Origin: Blastococcus saxobsidens
GTDB taxonomy: Bacteria; Actinomycetota; Actinomycetes; Mycobacteriales; Geodermatophilaceae
Assembly (NCBI RefSeq): GCF_002938435.1
Contig: NZ_POQT01000013.1
Coordinates: forward strand, 41,763-105,762
DNA length: 64,000 nt
Reading direction: 5' to 3'
Below, piece after piece: positions 7,072 to 15,549 of this stretch. How positions within the stretch are numbered: position 1 is the first letter of the stretch; each line of letters opens with the position of its first letter. The translations under genes and the position numbers were made by a program. The notes under the pieces are model-generated. The model searched no databases, was not told the origin of the DNA, and was given only the letters and a program-made list of their open reading frames with translations.

Positions 7072-8949
7072 TCAGAACGGGATGTCGGGGGTCCGCGGGG
7101 TCGGGCGGCTGTTCGCGATGGCGGTGCGTAGGTCGTCGTACCGCTGACGGCCGGTCCGTGGCGGCGGCGCCTCGACGCGGGTGTCGCCGTCGTCGCTGCC
7201 GAACGCCGGCGGGTAGGTCGTGATCGTCCGCCCGCTGGGCAGGGTCCAGACCAGACCGCCGTCGGCGGCGCGGTGCAGGCGCCAGCCCGGTGCCTGGTGC
7301 GAGAGCCGGTGGTGGTGCTCGCACAGGCACGCCAGGTTGTCGTGCGCGGTGTCGCCGTGCGGATGGGGCATCTGGTGGTCGAGATCGCAGCACCGGGCGC
7401 GCTGCCGACAGCCCGGGAAGCGGCACCGTCGATCGCGCAAGCGGACGAAGCGGTACAACGGGTCGGTCGGCCGGTAGGTGTCCGTGCCGCCCGGGGGACC
7501 GAGGCACTTTCCCGCGGCGGCCGCTGTTCGGAGCTCGATGCTGTCGGTGAGCGAGAGCAGGGTTCCTCTCAGCTGGTCGACCACCGCGATGCGCGGTCGC
7601 TCGGCGAGCGCGGTGTCGATCAGCCGGCGGGCGTCCAGCAGGCGGGTGAGCGCCGCCCGTACTGCTGATCCGGTGTCCGTGCCCGTCGACCGGCCACCTG
7701 CGGCGTACGCGGCGGTCAGCTCCTCGGCCGCGGTCAGTTCCTCGTGGCGCAGGGCGGCCAGCCGGGCGTCGTCCTCGTCCGCCGAGGTGGAGTCGGTGGC
7801 CGGGGCGGCGGACTCGGCGACCGGGCTGGTGGAGTGAGCTTCTGGAGCGGCGGAGCACGGGGCGTCACCGACGGCGGCGGGCGTGGACCCGGGCCGCGGC
7901 AGCAGGCCGAACTGGTACGCCAGCTCCCGCACCTGCGCCGCGGAGACCAGGTCGCCGTCGAGCTCTCCGGGTTCGTCGGCCCCCGCGCCGTGCCCGGTGA
8001 GCGTGTCCACGCCCGCGACGAGCGTGAGCACCACCTGCACGGCGGGGTGGTCGGCGTGCGGCCGCAGGATCAGGTCGGCCAGGCAGTCGGCCATCCGCTG
8101 GTCGTGGGTGCGCGGATCGCGGTTGCCGTCCTCGTCGACCTCGCACGCCTTCGCGTAGGCGCTCAGTGCCTCGCGGCAGGCCCGCCCGACCGGCGTCGAC
8201 AGCAGCGCGGTGAGCGTGGACGTGCCGTCGTCGCGGGCGTCCAGCCGGACGTGCCGGTCGCGCGCCGCCTTCGCCAGCCGGTCGGCGGCCGCGCCGGCGT
8301 CGATCCGGGCGACCGCTCGACGGACGGCTGCCCGCAGTGCCGCAGGGGTCTGCCGCGCCGCTCGCGGCAGGACGGCGTCCTCGACCTCCCGGCGCTTCGC
8401 GGGGTCGGCCACCGGACCCGCCAGCTCCACCATGATCCGCGCGTGCGCCGGTGAGATGTCTCCCGCGCTCAGCGCGGCCAGGGTGGCGGGCAGGCCCTCC
8501 ACCAGGGTCACCGCGTCGACGAGCATCAGGGAGGCCGCGCGACCGGAGACGCCCAGGGTCGCCGCCGCCTCGTCGACCGCCCACTCGCTGACCTCGGTGA
8601 GTGCGGCCGGCCGGGACGCCCGCGACGTCGCGGACGCGGCACCCTGCTCGCCGGGAACGCGGTCGAACATCGCAGCCGGGCGGCTGCGGGTGAAGGCGGC
8701 CAGCGCGCGGACGCGGACCGCCTCGTCGCGCGACAGCTGCTTCGCGGCCGCCACGGCGTCGTCGAGGTGTGCTGCTCCGGAGGTCAGCAACCGCGCTCGT
8801 GAGTCGAGGAACCGCTGGTGGTCGTCGCGCACGAAGTCGGCCGGATCCGGGTAGGCGGCGTCGAACTCCGTCTCGAGGCAGGCGATGACGAAGGAGTCGT
8901 ACTCCTCCGGCGTCAGCACCACCGCGTCGTCGAACACGTGTTCGATCAT
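7072..8949 (-). CDS. DUF222/13E12-repeat-family HNH endonuclease
   Basis: 625 residues. The long helical N-terminal part is the DUF222 domain of the 13E12 repeat family, abundant in mycobacteria and relatives. Near residues 505-550 an HNH nuclease core reads CRFPGCRQRARCCDLDHQMP, then CEHHHRLSH, with two Cys pairs and catalytic His. An alanine/serine-rich linker (about 360-400) separates the halves. The first codons coincide with a perfect SOS box, so a LexA-regulated start, possibly at a downstream GTG (8937 or 8922), is likely. These genes behave like mobile or repetitive elements, and the remains of another gene lie directly beside it. Confidence 0.88.
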   Translation of the reverse strand: MIEHVFDDAVVLTPEEYDSFVIACLETEFDAAYPDPADFVRDDHQRFLDSRARLLTSGAAHLDDAVAAAKQLSRDEAVRVRALAAFTRSRPAAMFDRVPGEQGAASATSRASRPAALTEVSEWAVDEAAATLGVSGRAASLMLVDAVTLVEGLPATLAALSAGDISPAHARIMVELAGPVADPAKRREVEDAVLPRAARQTPAALRAAVRRAVARIDAGAAADRLAKAARDRHVRLDARDDGTSTLTALLSTPVGRACREALSAYAKACEVDEDGNRDPRTHDQRMADCLADLILRPHADHPAVQVVLTLVAGVDTLTGHGAGADEPGELDGDLVSAAQVRELAYQFGLLPRPGSTPAAVGDAPCSAAPEAHSTSPVAESAAPATDSTSADEDDARLAALRHEELTAAEELTAAYAAGGRSTGTDTGSAVRAALTRLLDARRLIDTALAERPRIAVVDQLRGTLLSLTDSIELRTAAAAGKCLGPPGGTDTYRPTDPLYRFVRLRDRRCRFPGCRQRARCCDLDHQMPHPHGDTAHDNLACLCEHHHRLSHQAPGWRLHRAADGGLVWTLPSGRTITTYPPAFGSDDGDTRVEAPPPRTGRQRYDDLRTAIANSRPTPRTPDIPF

Positions 8950-8950
8950 A
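8930..8950 (-). promoter_or_regulatory. SOS box (LexA site) and promoter of the 13E12-family gene
   Basis: TCGAACACGTGTTCGA at 8930-8945 is a perfect 16-base palindrome and matches the actinobacterial LexA consensus TCGAAC-N4-GTTCGA exactly. On the minus strand TATGAT (8950-8945) is a near-ideal -10 box with TGGTCA at 8973-8968 as -35, spacer 17. LexA bound here would cover the transcription start. In Mycobacterium tuberculosis several 13E12 genes are known LexA targets with sites in this position. Confidence 0.88.
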
Positions 8951-9057
8951 CCGGGGAGTCGCCCGTCTGACCAGGGGGGATTCCGGAGGAGTGGGCCGGT
9001 CGACGGCCGGAACGCGGCGGCCGGCGAGGCTCGGGATCACGAGCCGAGCGGCTCGGC

Positions 9058-9396
9058 GGGTGTGCCGACCTCTTCCTCCGGCTCTGCGACGTCGGGCCGA
9101 ACGGTTGCGTCGATCGACATCACCGATCGGCTCGTCCGGCTGGCCCCGGCGCCCGGCGAGCAGTCGACGGCGGGGGAGCGGGTCGTGGAGACGGCGCTGC
9201 CGATGCCGCGCGCCTCTTCCGCGCCGGGCACCGCCTGCGGCTGCAGGTCTCCGGCGGTGTGCACCCGCGCTGCGCCCGCAACCTCGGCGCAGCGGAGCCG
9301 GCGGGGGAAGTCGCGCCCGGCGTCCCGGTGATGCACCGGATCTGCTCCGGTAGCGCTGCGCCGTCGTCGGTCACCCTGCCCGTCGGCCGATCCGCC
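9058..9396 (+). pseudogene. Decayed C-terminal fragment of a CocE/NonD-family hydrolase
   Basis: Three plus-strand segments in shifting frames spell the end of an X-Pro dipeptidyl-peptidase/CocE-like hydrolase: ADLFLRLCDVGPNG near 9064-9105, ITDRLVRLAPAPGE then ALPMP in another frame to about 9210, then RLFRAGHRLRLQVSGG, HPRCARNLG and finally PSSVTLPVG to about 9390 in the first frame. At least two frameshifts (about 9105 and 9210) break it, and the N-terminal three quarters, with the active site, is missing. The break lies about 110 bases from the 13E12 gene start, so insertion or rearrangement there may have destroyed the parent gene. Confidence 0.7.
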
Positions 9397-9533
9397 CAGC
9401 AGGGCCGAGGAGACTCGTCGAGACGTCGACGTGTCGACTTCTCGACATGTCTCAGTTGCCCCGCTGGTCCCACCCGTCCGAGACGCCACGGCGGGTGTCG
9501 CGCCGCGCCCTGTCCGCTTCGTACCGTGGAGTC

Positions 9534-9707
9534 GTGGCCAAGCACTTCACCGACGAGACCGCCGAGTTCGCGATGCCCCGCCTCGGGCGGCACGCCGCTC
9601 CCGACACCGGCGAGCTCGAGCTGACCCAGCGCTTCGACCCCGGCTTCAAGCGGCAGCGGCCCGCCGTCCCCGCGCCGCAGCCGACCATGGGCAACGACGC
9701 CCGCTGA
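9534..9707 (+). CDS. Small conserved hypothetical protein
   Basis: 57 residues from the GTG at 9534 (GTGGAG ribosome-binding site just upstream). It begins VAKHFTDETAEFAMPRLGRH and continues with a Glu/Leu-rich middle and a basic, proline-rich tail. No signal peptide, membrane segment or known domain is visible. Codon use fits the surrounding genes. A longer frame from 9447 is possible but adds unlikely Ser/Arg-rich sequence. Function unknown. Confidence 0.65.
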   Translation: MAKHFTDETAEFAMPRLGRHAAPDTGELELTQRFDPGFKRQRPAVPAPQPTMGNDAR

Positions 9708-9742
9708 CGCAGGCGCGCCCCACGGCGTCCCGGCTGCAGCCC

Positions 9743-10657
9743 TCAGGCAGCGGCCAGGCCGGAGCCCTTGAACACCTGCTCCGTGTGCCAGGCCACGTGC
9801 TGCTCCGCCGGCAGAGGGGTGCCCCGCCGGGGCGACAGCCGTTGCCCGTGGAGGTCGTAGATCCTCCGGCCCGCCGGCGTGCGGGCGGAGAACCGTTGCG
9901 ACACCACGACGGCGGAGTCGGCGTCCAGCCCGAGCACGCCGCGGTCGAGCAGCTTGTGGTGAAGCGAGCAGAGGGCCGGCCCGTTGTCGAGATCGTCCGG
10001 GCCGCCCTGCGTGAACCAGCGGACGTGCGCGGCCTCGATGCCGACCACGCCACCCCCGGCCGCGCCGTCGAAACCGCAGAAGGCGCACTGCCTGTCCCAC
10101 GCCTCGATCACCGCCGTCGGCCACGCCCGGCTGCGTCGGCGCTGCTCCCTGGTGTCACCGCCGCCGGCGGTCACGCCGTCCAGCAGCTCGGGGTCCAGGC
10201 CCACGGCGACGAGGACGTCGGGGCCCACGGCCGCGGGGAAGTGGCTCTCGACCAGTCCGCGCGCCGCCGCGTCCAGCAGGTCCGGCCGGGCTCTCAGAGC
10301 CTTCTCGAGCGACGCCTCGAACTGACCGGTGACGCCGTCCCGCAGCGGGCCGACGGCGTCCATCGGGACGTCGCGGTCCAGCGTCCACACCCCGTCGGCG
10401 CGGAGGCGGGTGAAGGGATAGGCGGCGCTCTGGGCTCGCCCGGTCCTCGACGTCGGCCCGAACTCCTCCAGCAGGTCGGCCAGCCGCCCCTCGGCCTCCG
10501 ACCAGGGCAGCGCACTGCTCCCCGTCTCCGCCAGCCGGCCCAGAGCCAGAAGGGTCAGGAGGGGCTTGTGCGGGGATCTCCGGCCGTCCCGCTGGTGCTG
10601 GCGGAGCGACGCGAACTGCTCGAGCACCTCGCGGGCGCCGGCCTCCTCCACTGACAC
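9743..10657 (-). CDS. Phosphorothioated-DNA-binding HNH restriction endonuclease (ScoMcrA-like, type IV)
   Basis: 304 residues. The N-terminal half contains RRSPHKPLLTLLALGRLAET, SEAEGRLADLLEEFGPTSR and AAYPFTRLRADGVW, the signature of the sulfur-binding domain that reads phosphorothioate DNA in ScoMcrA and SprMcrA. The C-terminal half is an HNH nuclease: CAFCGFDG, IEAAHVRWFTQGG, DNGPALCSLHHKLLD. Such enzymes cut incoming DNA bearing Dnd-type sulfur modification. The start is a GTG at 10657 or 10651. No dnd genes are in the window, consistent with a host lacking that modification. It is transcribed away from the ECF sigma gene. Confidence 0.85.
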   Translation of the reverse strand: MSVEEAGAREVLEQFASLRQHQRDGRRSPHKPLLTLLALGRLAETGSSALPWSEAEGRLADLLEEFGPTSRTGRAQSAAYPFTRLRADGVWTLDRDVPMDAVGPLRDGVTGQFEASLEKALRARPDLLDAAARGLVESHFPAAVGPDVLVAVGLDPELLDGVTAGGGDTREQRRRSRAWPTAVIEAWDRQCAFCGFDGAAGGGVVGIEAAHVRWFTQGGPDDLDNGPALCSLHHKLLDRGVLGLDADSAVVVSQRFSARTPAGRRIYDLHGQRLSPRRGTPLPAEQHVAWHTEQVFKGSGLAAA

Positions 10658-10723
10658 GTGGCCCACCCTGCCGCAGAGGCGCGACCCCAGCGCGGAGGGG
10701 GCTCCGTCACACGATGGTGTCAA

Positions 10724-10729
10724 TACAGT
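10724..10729 (+). promoter_or_regulatory. Possible -10 box of the ECF sigma gene
   Basis: TACAGT at 10724-10729 fits TANNNT and would start transcription at about 10736, only some nine bases before the ATG at 10745. No clear -35 is seen at ideal spacing. Confidence 0.3.
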
Positions 10730-10744
10730 GACCCTCGTCCGTGA

Positions 10745-11377
10745 ATGGGTTTGCGCCATCTGATCGCGCGGCATCAAGCGCTGGTGACCCACAACACCCT
10801 GGGTCGGTCGAACACAACGGCCGAGCCCTCGCTGGCTGTCCTGGTGGACAGCTACACGCCCCGTGCGCTCAGTCTGGCCCGTCGCATCGTGGGCTGCGAC
10901 CGCGTCGCCGAGGACGTCGTCCAGGAGGCCTTCCTCGCCTACTGGCGCAACCCGGCCGCCTTCGACGCCAGTCGTGCGTCGTTCGCCGCCTGGTTCCTCT
11001 CGATCGTGCACCACAAGGCGGTCGACGCCGTCCGGCGCGAGACCGCCCTGCGCCGCCGGACCGACGCGTTCGCCGACCTCGACGGGCAGCAGGTCGCCCC
11101 CGACGTCAGCGAGGTGGTGGCCGACCGCATGGCCGACGCCCGCACCCGGGCAGCCCTCGCGGCGCTGCCTGCCGTGCAGCGCGAGGCGCTCGTGCTCGCC
11201 TACTGGGGCGGGTACACCCAGCGGGAGATCGCCGAGCGCACCGGCGCGCCGCTCGGCACGGTCAAGACCCGGATGCTGGCCGGCATGCGCCGGCTGCACG
11301 AGGGGCTGAGCCCGGCGACCTCGGCCGCCGTCCTGCCGTCCACCCGGCAGTCCGGGCTCGTCCAGGAGGCCGTCTGA
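10745..11377 (+). CDS. ECF-subfamily RNA polymerase sigma factor
   Basis: 210 residues. Region 2 reads YTPRALSLARRIVG then DVVQEAFLAYWRNP and FAAWFLSIVHHKAVD, the -10 recognition and core-binding helices. Region 4 reads ALPAVQREALVLAYWGGYTQ then EIAERTGAPLGTVKTRM, a helix-turn-helix for the -35 element. No anti-sigma gene lies beside it; the next gene is a diguanylate cyclase 67 bases downstream. The first 13 residues may not be translated, since a GTG at 10784 is an alternative start. Confidence 0.88.
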   Translation: MGLRHLIARHQALVTHNTLGRSNTTAEPSLAVLVDSYTPRALSLARRIVGCDRVAEDVVQEAFLAYWRNPAAFDASRASFAAWFLSIVHHKAVDAVRRETALRRRTDAFADLDGQQVAPDVSEVVADRMADARTRAALAALPAVQREALVLAYWGGYTQREIAERTGAPLGTVKTRMLAGMRRLHEGLSPATSAAVLPSTRQSGLVQEAV

Positions 11378-11444
11378 CCATGCAGGCCGGCCCGGCAGCC
11401 ACCCGGGTGGGTGGGACCGGGGGCCGAGGCTCAAGGGATGGGGC

Positions 11445-12467
11445 GTGTCGGCCGAACTCCTGGGGGTGAGCCGGTCCGCAGCGCCCGAGGTGGCGACGAC
11501 GCGCGTCATGGCGCGCACGCTCGCCACCTTCTACGCCTTCGGCGGGACCGCCGGCGTCTGCATCACCTCGGCCGCCGAGCCGGGCAACCGCCGGCTGGTG
11601 CTGCTGATTCTCTCCCTCGTCGCCCTGCTGGCGGCCGCAGGGGTCGGCCGGTGGGGCGCCCGCTGGCCGCGGAGCCTCTTCCACGGCGCGGTGGGTGTGG
11701 CGACGGCCCTCATCGTCACGGCAGTGCTGGTAGCTCCCGATCCGGTCACCTCCTTCGCCGCCGCGACGCTGATCGCCTTCGTCGTCGTCGATGCGCACTT
11801 CTTCTTCTCCGGACGCCAGGCGCTCGCCCACCTCGTGGTCGCCGTCGCCGGCGTCACCGCGGCGCTGCTCGTCTCCGACGGCGTCCCGCTGGGTGCGACG
11901 CTGGGCCTGGACCTCGTGCTGACCGGCATCGGCATCGTCATCCACCGCCTGGTCGTCCTCGCCTCGAGCGCGAGCATCGATCCGCTGACCGGGCTGAGCA
12001 ATCGGCGCGGCTTCGACCAGGCGCTCGACGAGCTGATGTCCGAGGCGGCCCGGGTGCGCGGCGTGCTCTCGGCGGTGCTGATCGACGTCGACCACTTCAA
12101 GTCGGTCAACGACACCCACGGCCACGAGGCCGGCGACCGGGTGCTCTGCCGGGTCGCCGACGTGTGGCGGCACGAGCTGCCCGCCGGGGCCATGTTCGCC
12201 CGGCACGGCGGCGACGAGTTCTCCCTGCTCCTGCCCGGCATGCCCGGCCCCGAGGCGCTGGCCCTCGTCCGCCGGATCTGCGCGCTGCACCCCGACGTCT
12301 CGCTGTCGTGCGGGGTCGCCCAGTACCGCTCCGGGGACAGCGCCTCGCAGCTCATGCGCAGCGCCGACCGCGCTCTCTACGACGCCAAGATCCGCGGCCG
12401 CGGACGTGCCCAGCTCTTCACCGGCGGCAGGAACACCCGCCGCTCGGACGGCGCCGTCCCCGTCTGA
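11445..12467 (+). CDS. Membrane-anchored diguanylate cyclase (GGDEF)
   Basis: 340 residues. Residues about 20-175 hold five or six hydrophobic helices without a recognised sensor name. A GGDEF domain follows, starting SIDPLTGLSNRRGFDQAL and containing the intact active-site GGDEF at 255-259 (RHGGDEFSLLLPG), so c-di-GMP synthesis is expected. No RxxD inhibitory site sits five residues before it, so product feedback is probably absent. It starts at a GTG after the ECF gene and converges on the SMP-30 gene with ten bases between stops. Confidence 0.88.
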   Translation: MSAELLGVSRSAAPEVATTRVMARTLATFYAFGGTAGVCITSAAEPGNRRLVLLILSLVALLAAAGVGRWGARWPRSLFHGAVGVATALIVTAVLVAPDPVTSFAAATLIAFVVVDAHFFFSGRQALAHLVVAVAGVTAALLVSDGVPLGATLGLDLVLTGIGIVIHRLVVLASSASIDPLTGLSNRRGFDQALDELMSEAARVRGVLSAVLIDVDHFKSVNDTHGHEAGDRVLCRVADVWRHELPAGAMFARHGGDEFSLLLPGMPGPEALALVRRICALHPDVSLSCGVAQYRSGDSASQLMRSADRALYDAKIRGRGRAQLFTGGRNTRRSDGAVPV

Positions 12468-12477
12468 CCGGAGCGCC

Positions 12478-13380
12478 TCAGGGCAGCCCGGCGTGCGGGA
12501 CGGCGACCCGCGTCGTCACCAGCACCGCCTCGCGCACCGGCGCCCGCGTGTGCTCGTAGAAGTCCGGCGCGCAGCACAGCAGCAGCGTGCGGCCGTCGTC
12601 CCCACCGAGCGCGCAGGCGAACACCCCCATGCCGTCCGGTGCGGCGATCTCGTCGACGATGCCACCGCCGGGCGCCACCCGCAGTACCCGCGAGTTGAGC
12701 CCGTCGGCCACCCAGATGTGCCCCTCGGCGTCCAGGGTGCAGCCGTCGGGGGCGACGACGACCTGACCGATCAGCTCCTCCACCGAACCGCCCACGGGCT
12801 CCGGCCCGAGCTCGGCCCACACCCGCCGGTTGGTCAGCGAGCCGTCGGGCGCGAGGTCGAAGGCGGTGAACCGGTTGCCCCACGTCTCGCCGACGACCAG
12901 CGTGCCGCCGTCCGGCGTGATCACCGAGCCGTTCGGGAAGAGCAGGTCCTCGGCCACCACGGTCACCGTGCCGTCGGGGTCCACCCGCTTCACCGACGCA
13001 GGCTTCGGCGCCCCGCCGCCCATCAGGTCGAAGCCGAAGTCGCCGACGAACGCCCGGCCGGTCGCGTCCACCACCATGTCGTTCATCAGCCCGCCGCAGA
13101 CGCCGGACAGGTCGGCGTGCGTCGACACCTCGCCGTCGGACACCCGCAGCAGCCGGTGGTCCTTCATGGAGACGACGAGCAGCGACCCGTCGGGCAGCCA
13201 GCCCAGCCCCGACGGCTGGTTCTCGACCTCCAGGACGACGATCTCCGCGCCGCCCTCGGCCGGCACCCGGCTCACGGTGTGCCGGTAGAAGTCCGACACC
13301 CACCACTGGCCGTCGCGCCACCGCGGCCCCTCGAAGTAGGAGCCACCCTCCAGCACCGTCCGGAACGCTCGACCCGTCAT
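12478..13380 (-). CDS. SMP-30/gluconolactonase-family beta-propeller
   Basis: 300 residues. The N-terminus has the family pattern SYFEGPRWRDGQWWVSDFYR with the metal-ligand Glu. DMVVDATGRAFVGDFGFD, PNGSVITPDGGTLVV (Asn ligand) and DAEGHIWVADGLNSRVLRV (Asp ligand) follow. This is the six-bladed lactonase fold with Ca/Zn ligands. No signal peptide, so it is cytoplasmic. The family opens sugar lactones or related esters; the substrate cannot be told. Its start lies 181 bases before the stop of the next minus-strand gene. Confidence 0.88.
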   Translation of the reverse strand: MTGRAFRTVLEGGSYFEGPRWRDGQWWVSDFYRHTVSRVPAEGGAEIVVLEVENQPSGLGWLPDGSLLVVSMKDHRLLRVSDGEVSTHADLSGVCGGLMNDMVVDATGRAFVGDFGFDLMGGGAPKPASVKRVDPDGTVTVVAEDLLFPNGSVITPDGGTLVVGETWGNRFTAFDLAPDGSLTNRRVWAELGPEPVGGSVEELIGQVVVAPDGCTLDAEGHIWVADGLNSRVLRVAPGGGIVDEIAAPDGMGVFACALGGDDGRTLLLCCAPDFYEHTRAPVREAVLVTTRVAVPHAGLP

Positions 13381-13561
13381 GATCGGAACCTACGGGCCGG
13401 GCCGGTCCGCCGCGAGGGCCGCTGCTCCGCCGGCGTCGGGGCCCCGCGGGTGCTGCCGCGGCCGCACCCGGCCAGGTTCGCGTCTCAACCCGCGACAACA
13501 GCTAAACACTCCACTCGCTCGTGCACCGCCGCGGCCGGGGCTCGGCGACCACCGCGTCCGG

Positions 13562-14080
13562 CTACCGCCGATCGACCGGACGAGCGCCACGGAGGCGGAC
13601 TCCGGCACCCCACCGGCATGCGGCCGGCCTGCTCGCGCGTCCATCGAGCTCCCCGGTGTCGACCAGCAGCACCTCGTCCCAGGCCGGGCCGACACCGAAT
13701 CGGACGACGTCGGCGAGATCGCCGGTGAGCACGACGGCGCGTGCCGCGGTGAGTTCGTCGAGCACCGGCAGGCAGCCGGGCCCGCCGCATCCGTCGTCGC
13801 CGTCGAAGCACGCGGACACGGAGACCGTGACGCAGTCGCCGGCGGAACTCCCGTGCAGCCGGTGTTCCTTGCCGCGGCTCCCGGCCGCCGCCTGGTCCAG
13901 CACGGCGCCGTCCGCGGCCACCACCTCGACGCGGCAGAGCACCCCGTCCGTCATCCCCATGCCGCGGCCGGGGCCGTGCAGCACCCGCAGCGTGCCGCCG
14001 GCGCCGCTGTCGAGGAACCGGCGGTCGTCGGCTTCGGTGTAGTCGTACGGATAGGTGCCGGATCGTCGCCGTCGTCCCAT
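13562..14080 (-). CDS. Hypothetical cysteine-containing protein
   Basis: 172 residues from an ATG with a strong ribosome-binding site (GGGAGG). It begins MGRRRRSGTYPYDYTEADDR, then carries a run of short beta-like segments and the cluster CFDGDDGCGGPGCLPVLDEL. The Cys-rich segment could bind metal. No known domain is recognised. The plus strand here has no competing protein-like frame. The basic C-terminus may be overextended. Confidence 0.65.
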   Translation of the reverse strand: MGRRRRSGTYPYDYTEADDRRFLDSGAGGTLRVLHGPGRGMGMTDGVLCRVEVVAADGAVLDQAAAGSRGKEHRLHGSSAGDCVTVSVSACFDGDDGCGGPGCLPVLDELTAARAVVLTGDLADVVRFGVGPAWDEVLLVDTGELDGRASRPAACRWGAGVRLRGARPVDRR

Positions 14081-14233
14081 CACGCCTCCCGCAGTCCGCG
14101 CTCCATCCTGACCCGTCATGGCGAGGCGCCCGGCGCCGACCTCGGCGTCGTGGGGTGCGGTGGCGTCGGCCGCCACCGGGATGACCGACCGGCCCCGTGC
14201 CCTCGCTCGCCGGAGGCAGGACAGGATGGCCGG

Positions 14234-15541
14234 GTGACGAACGCGGCCGACGACGTCGTCGAGCGCCTGCGCGGCGTGCGGGATCCGGCGTGGCTGCGGC
14301 TGATCGACGAGGCGGCGCAGGTCTCGGTGACGCCCGACCCCGACGTCGTCGAGCCCTACCGCTGGTTCCTCGCCCGGCTGGGCGACGGAGTCGCGCTCAC
14401 CGCGGCCGGCTACCTCCCGCCGGCCGTGGTCCAGGAGACCATGCAGGCGCTGGGATGGGACGTCGACTGGATCGGCGCCGCCAACCGGGAGGATCTCACC
14501 GTCCCGGTCGCCGACCTCCGCCACTCGGCGCGCCTGCTCGGCCTCACCCGGGTCCACCGCGGAACGCTGCTGCCCACGACGCTCGGACGCCGGTTCGCGG
14601 AGGACCCGATCGGCCTGTGGCAGCACATCGCCGGGAAGCTGCCGCTCGGTCGCAGCGACGTCGAGCAGGACGGCGGTGTCCTGTGGTTGCTGGCCACCGC
14701 CGCCGGCCGGCAGGACCCCGACGAGCTGGTCGCCCGGGGGCTGGGCCTGCTCGGCTGGGCCGGTCGGGACGGGTGGCGGTCGCCGGACAGCCGCGATGTG
14801 CACGTCGTCGTCCGCCGCACCCGGACGGTCTTCGACCGGCTCGGCCTCCTCGGCTCCTGGAGGCGGTCCCGCGAGCCGCTCCCGGACGCGGCGCGGACCC
14901 TGGCCCGCACCGCGGTGTTCCGCGACGAGGCGCCCCGGACCGGGCGGCCGGCCGATGCGGCGCCGATGCGGGCGCCCGGCGATGCCGCCCTGGAACTCAC
15001 CGTCACCCTGCAGGACGTCGAGCCGCCCGTGTGGCGGCAGGTCGTCGTCCCCGCCTCGCTGACGCTGCGCGAGCTGCACGCCGTCCTGCAGACCACCTTG
15101 GGATGGCAGGACGCGCACCTGTTCCTCTTCCGCGTCGGCGAGGTGCTCTACGGGGACGTCGAGGACTTCCCCGGCGAGGTGGGGGACGACACGACGACGA
15201 CCGTCGGCGACGCGGCCGCCGTCGGCCCCGAGTTCGGCTACGAGTACGACTTCGGCGACGGCTGGGAACACGTCATCCGCGTCGGGCAGCGACTGCCCGC
15301 GGTAGGCGTGCTGACGCCGCACTGCACCGCCGGTGCCCGCGCCTGCCCGCCCGAGGACTGCGGCGGCCCTCCCGGCTACGAGCACCTGCTGCACGTGCTG
15401 GCCGACGGGAGCCACCCGGACCACGCCGAGATGACCGCGTGGGTGGGCGGAGGATTCGACCCGGAGGCCTTCGACGTCGCCGCCACCAGCGAGCTGCTGG
15501 CCCTCTACGACCGGCACACCCGAGGGCGTCGCCGGGGCTGA
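14234..15541 (+). CDS. pRiA4b ORF-3 family protein
   Basis: 435 residues from the GTG at 14234. Residues about 1-220 form a helical, winged-helix-like region. Residues about 253-400 are the plasmid pRiA4b ORF-3 domain: LTVTLQDVEPPVWRQVVVP, LRELHAVLQTTLGWQDAHLF, YEYDFGDGWEHVI, CPPEDCGGPPGY. This family (also called IS1096 TnpR-like passenger) is common on plasmids and mobile elements but its biochemistry is unsettled. No transposase is adjacent. It converges on the GT51 gene with eight bases between stops. Confidence 0.88.
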   Translation: MTNAADDVVERLRGVRDPAWLRLIDEAAQVSVTPDPDVVEPYRWFLARLGDGVALTAAGYLPPAVVQETMQALGWDVDWIGAANREDLTVPVADLRHSARLLGLTRVHRGTLLPTTLGRRFAEDPIGLWQHIAGKLPLGRSDVEQDGGVLWLLATAAGRQDPDELVARGLGLLGWAGRDGWRSPDSRDVHVVVRRTRTVFDRLGLLGSWRRSREPLPDAARTLARTAVFRDEAPRTGRPADAAPMRAPGDAALELTVTLQDVEPPVWRQVVVPASLTLRELHAVLQTTLGWQDAHLFLFRVGEVLYGDVEDFPGEVGDDTTTTVGDAAAVGPEFGYEYDFGDGWEHVIRVGQRLPAVGVLTPHCTAGARACPPEDCGGPPGYEHLLHVLADGSHPDHAEMTAWVGGGFDPEAFDVAATSELLALYDRHTRGRRRG

Positions 15542-15549
15542 GAGGGAAC

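Noticed and set aside
9037..9489. A 150-codon minus-strand frame in the gap after the 13E12 gene
   Set aside because: Low-complexity composition; the plus strand in the same place carries recognisable CocE-family remnants.
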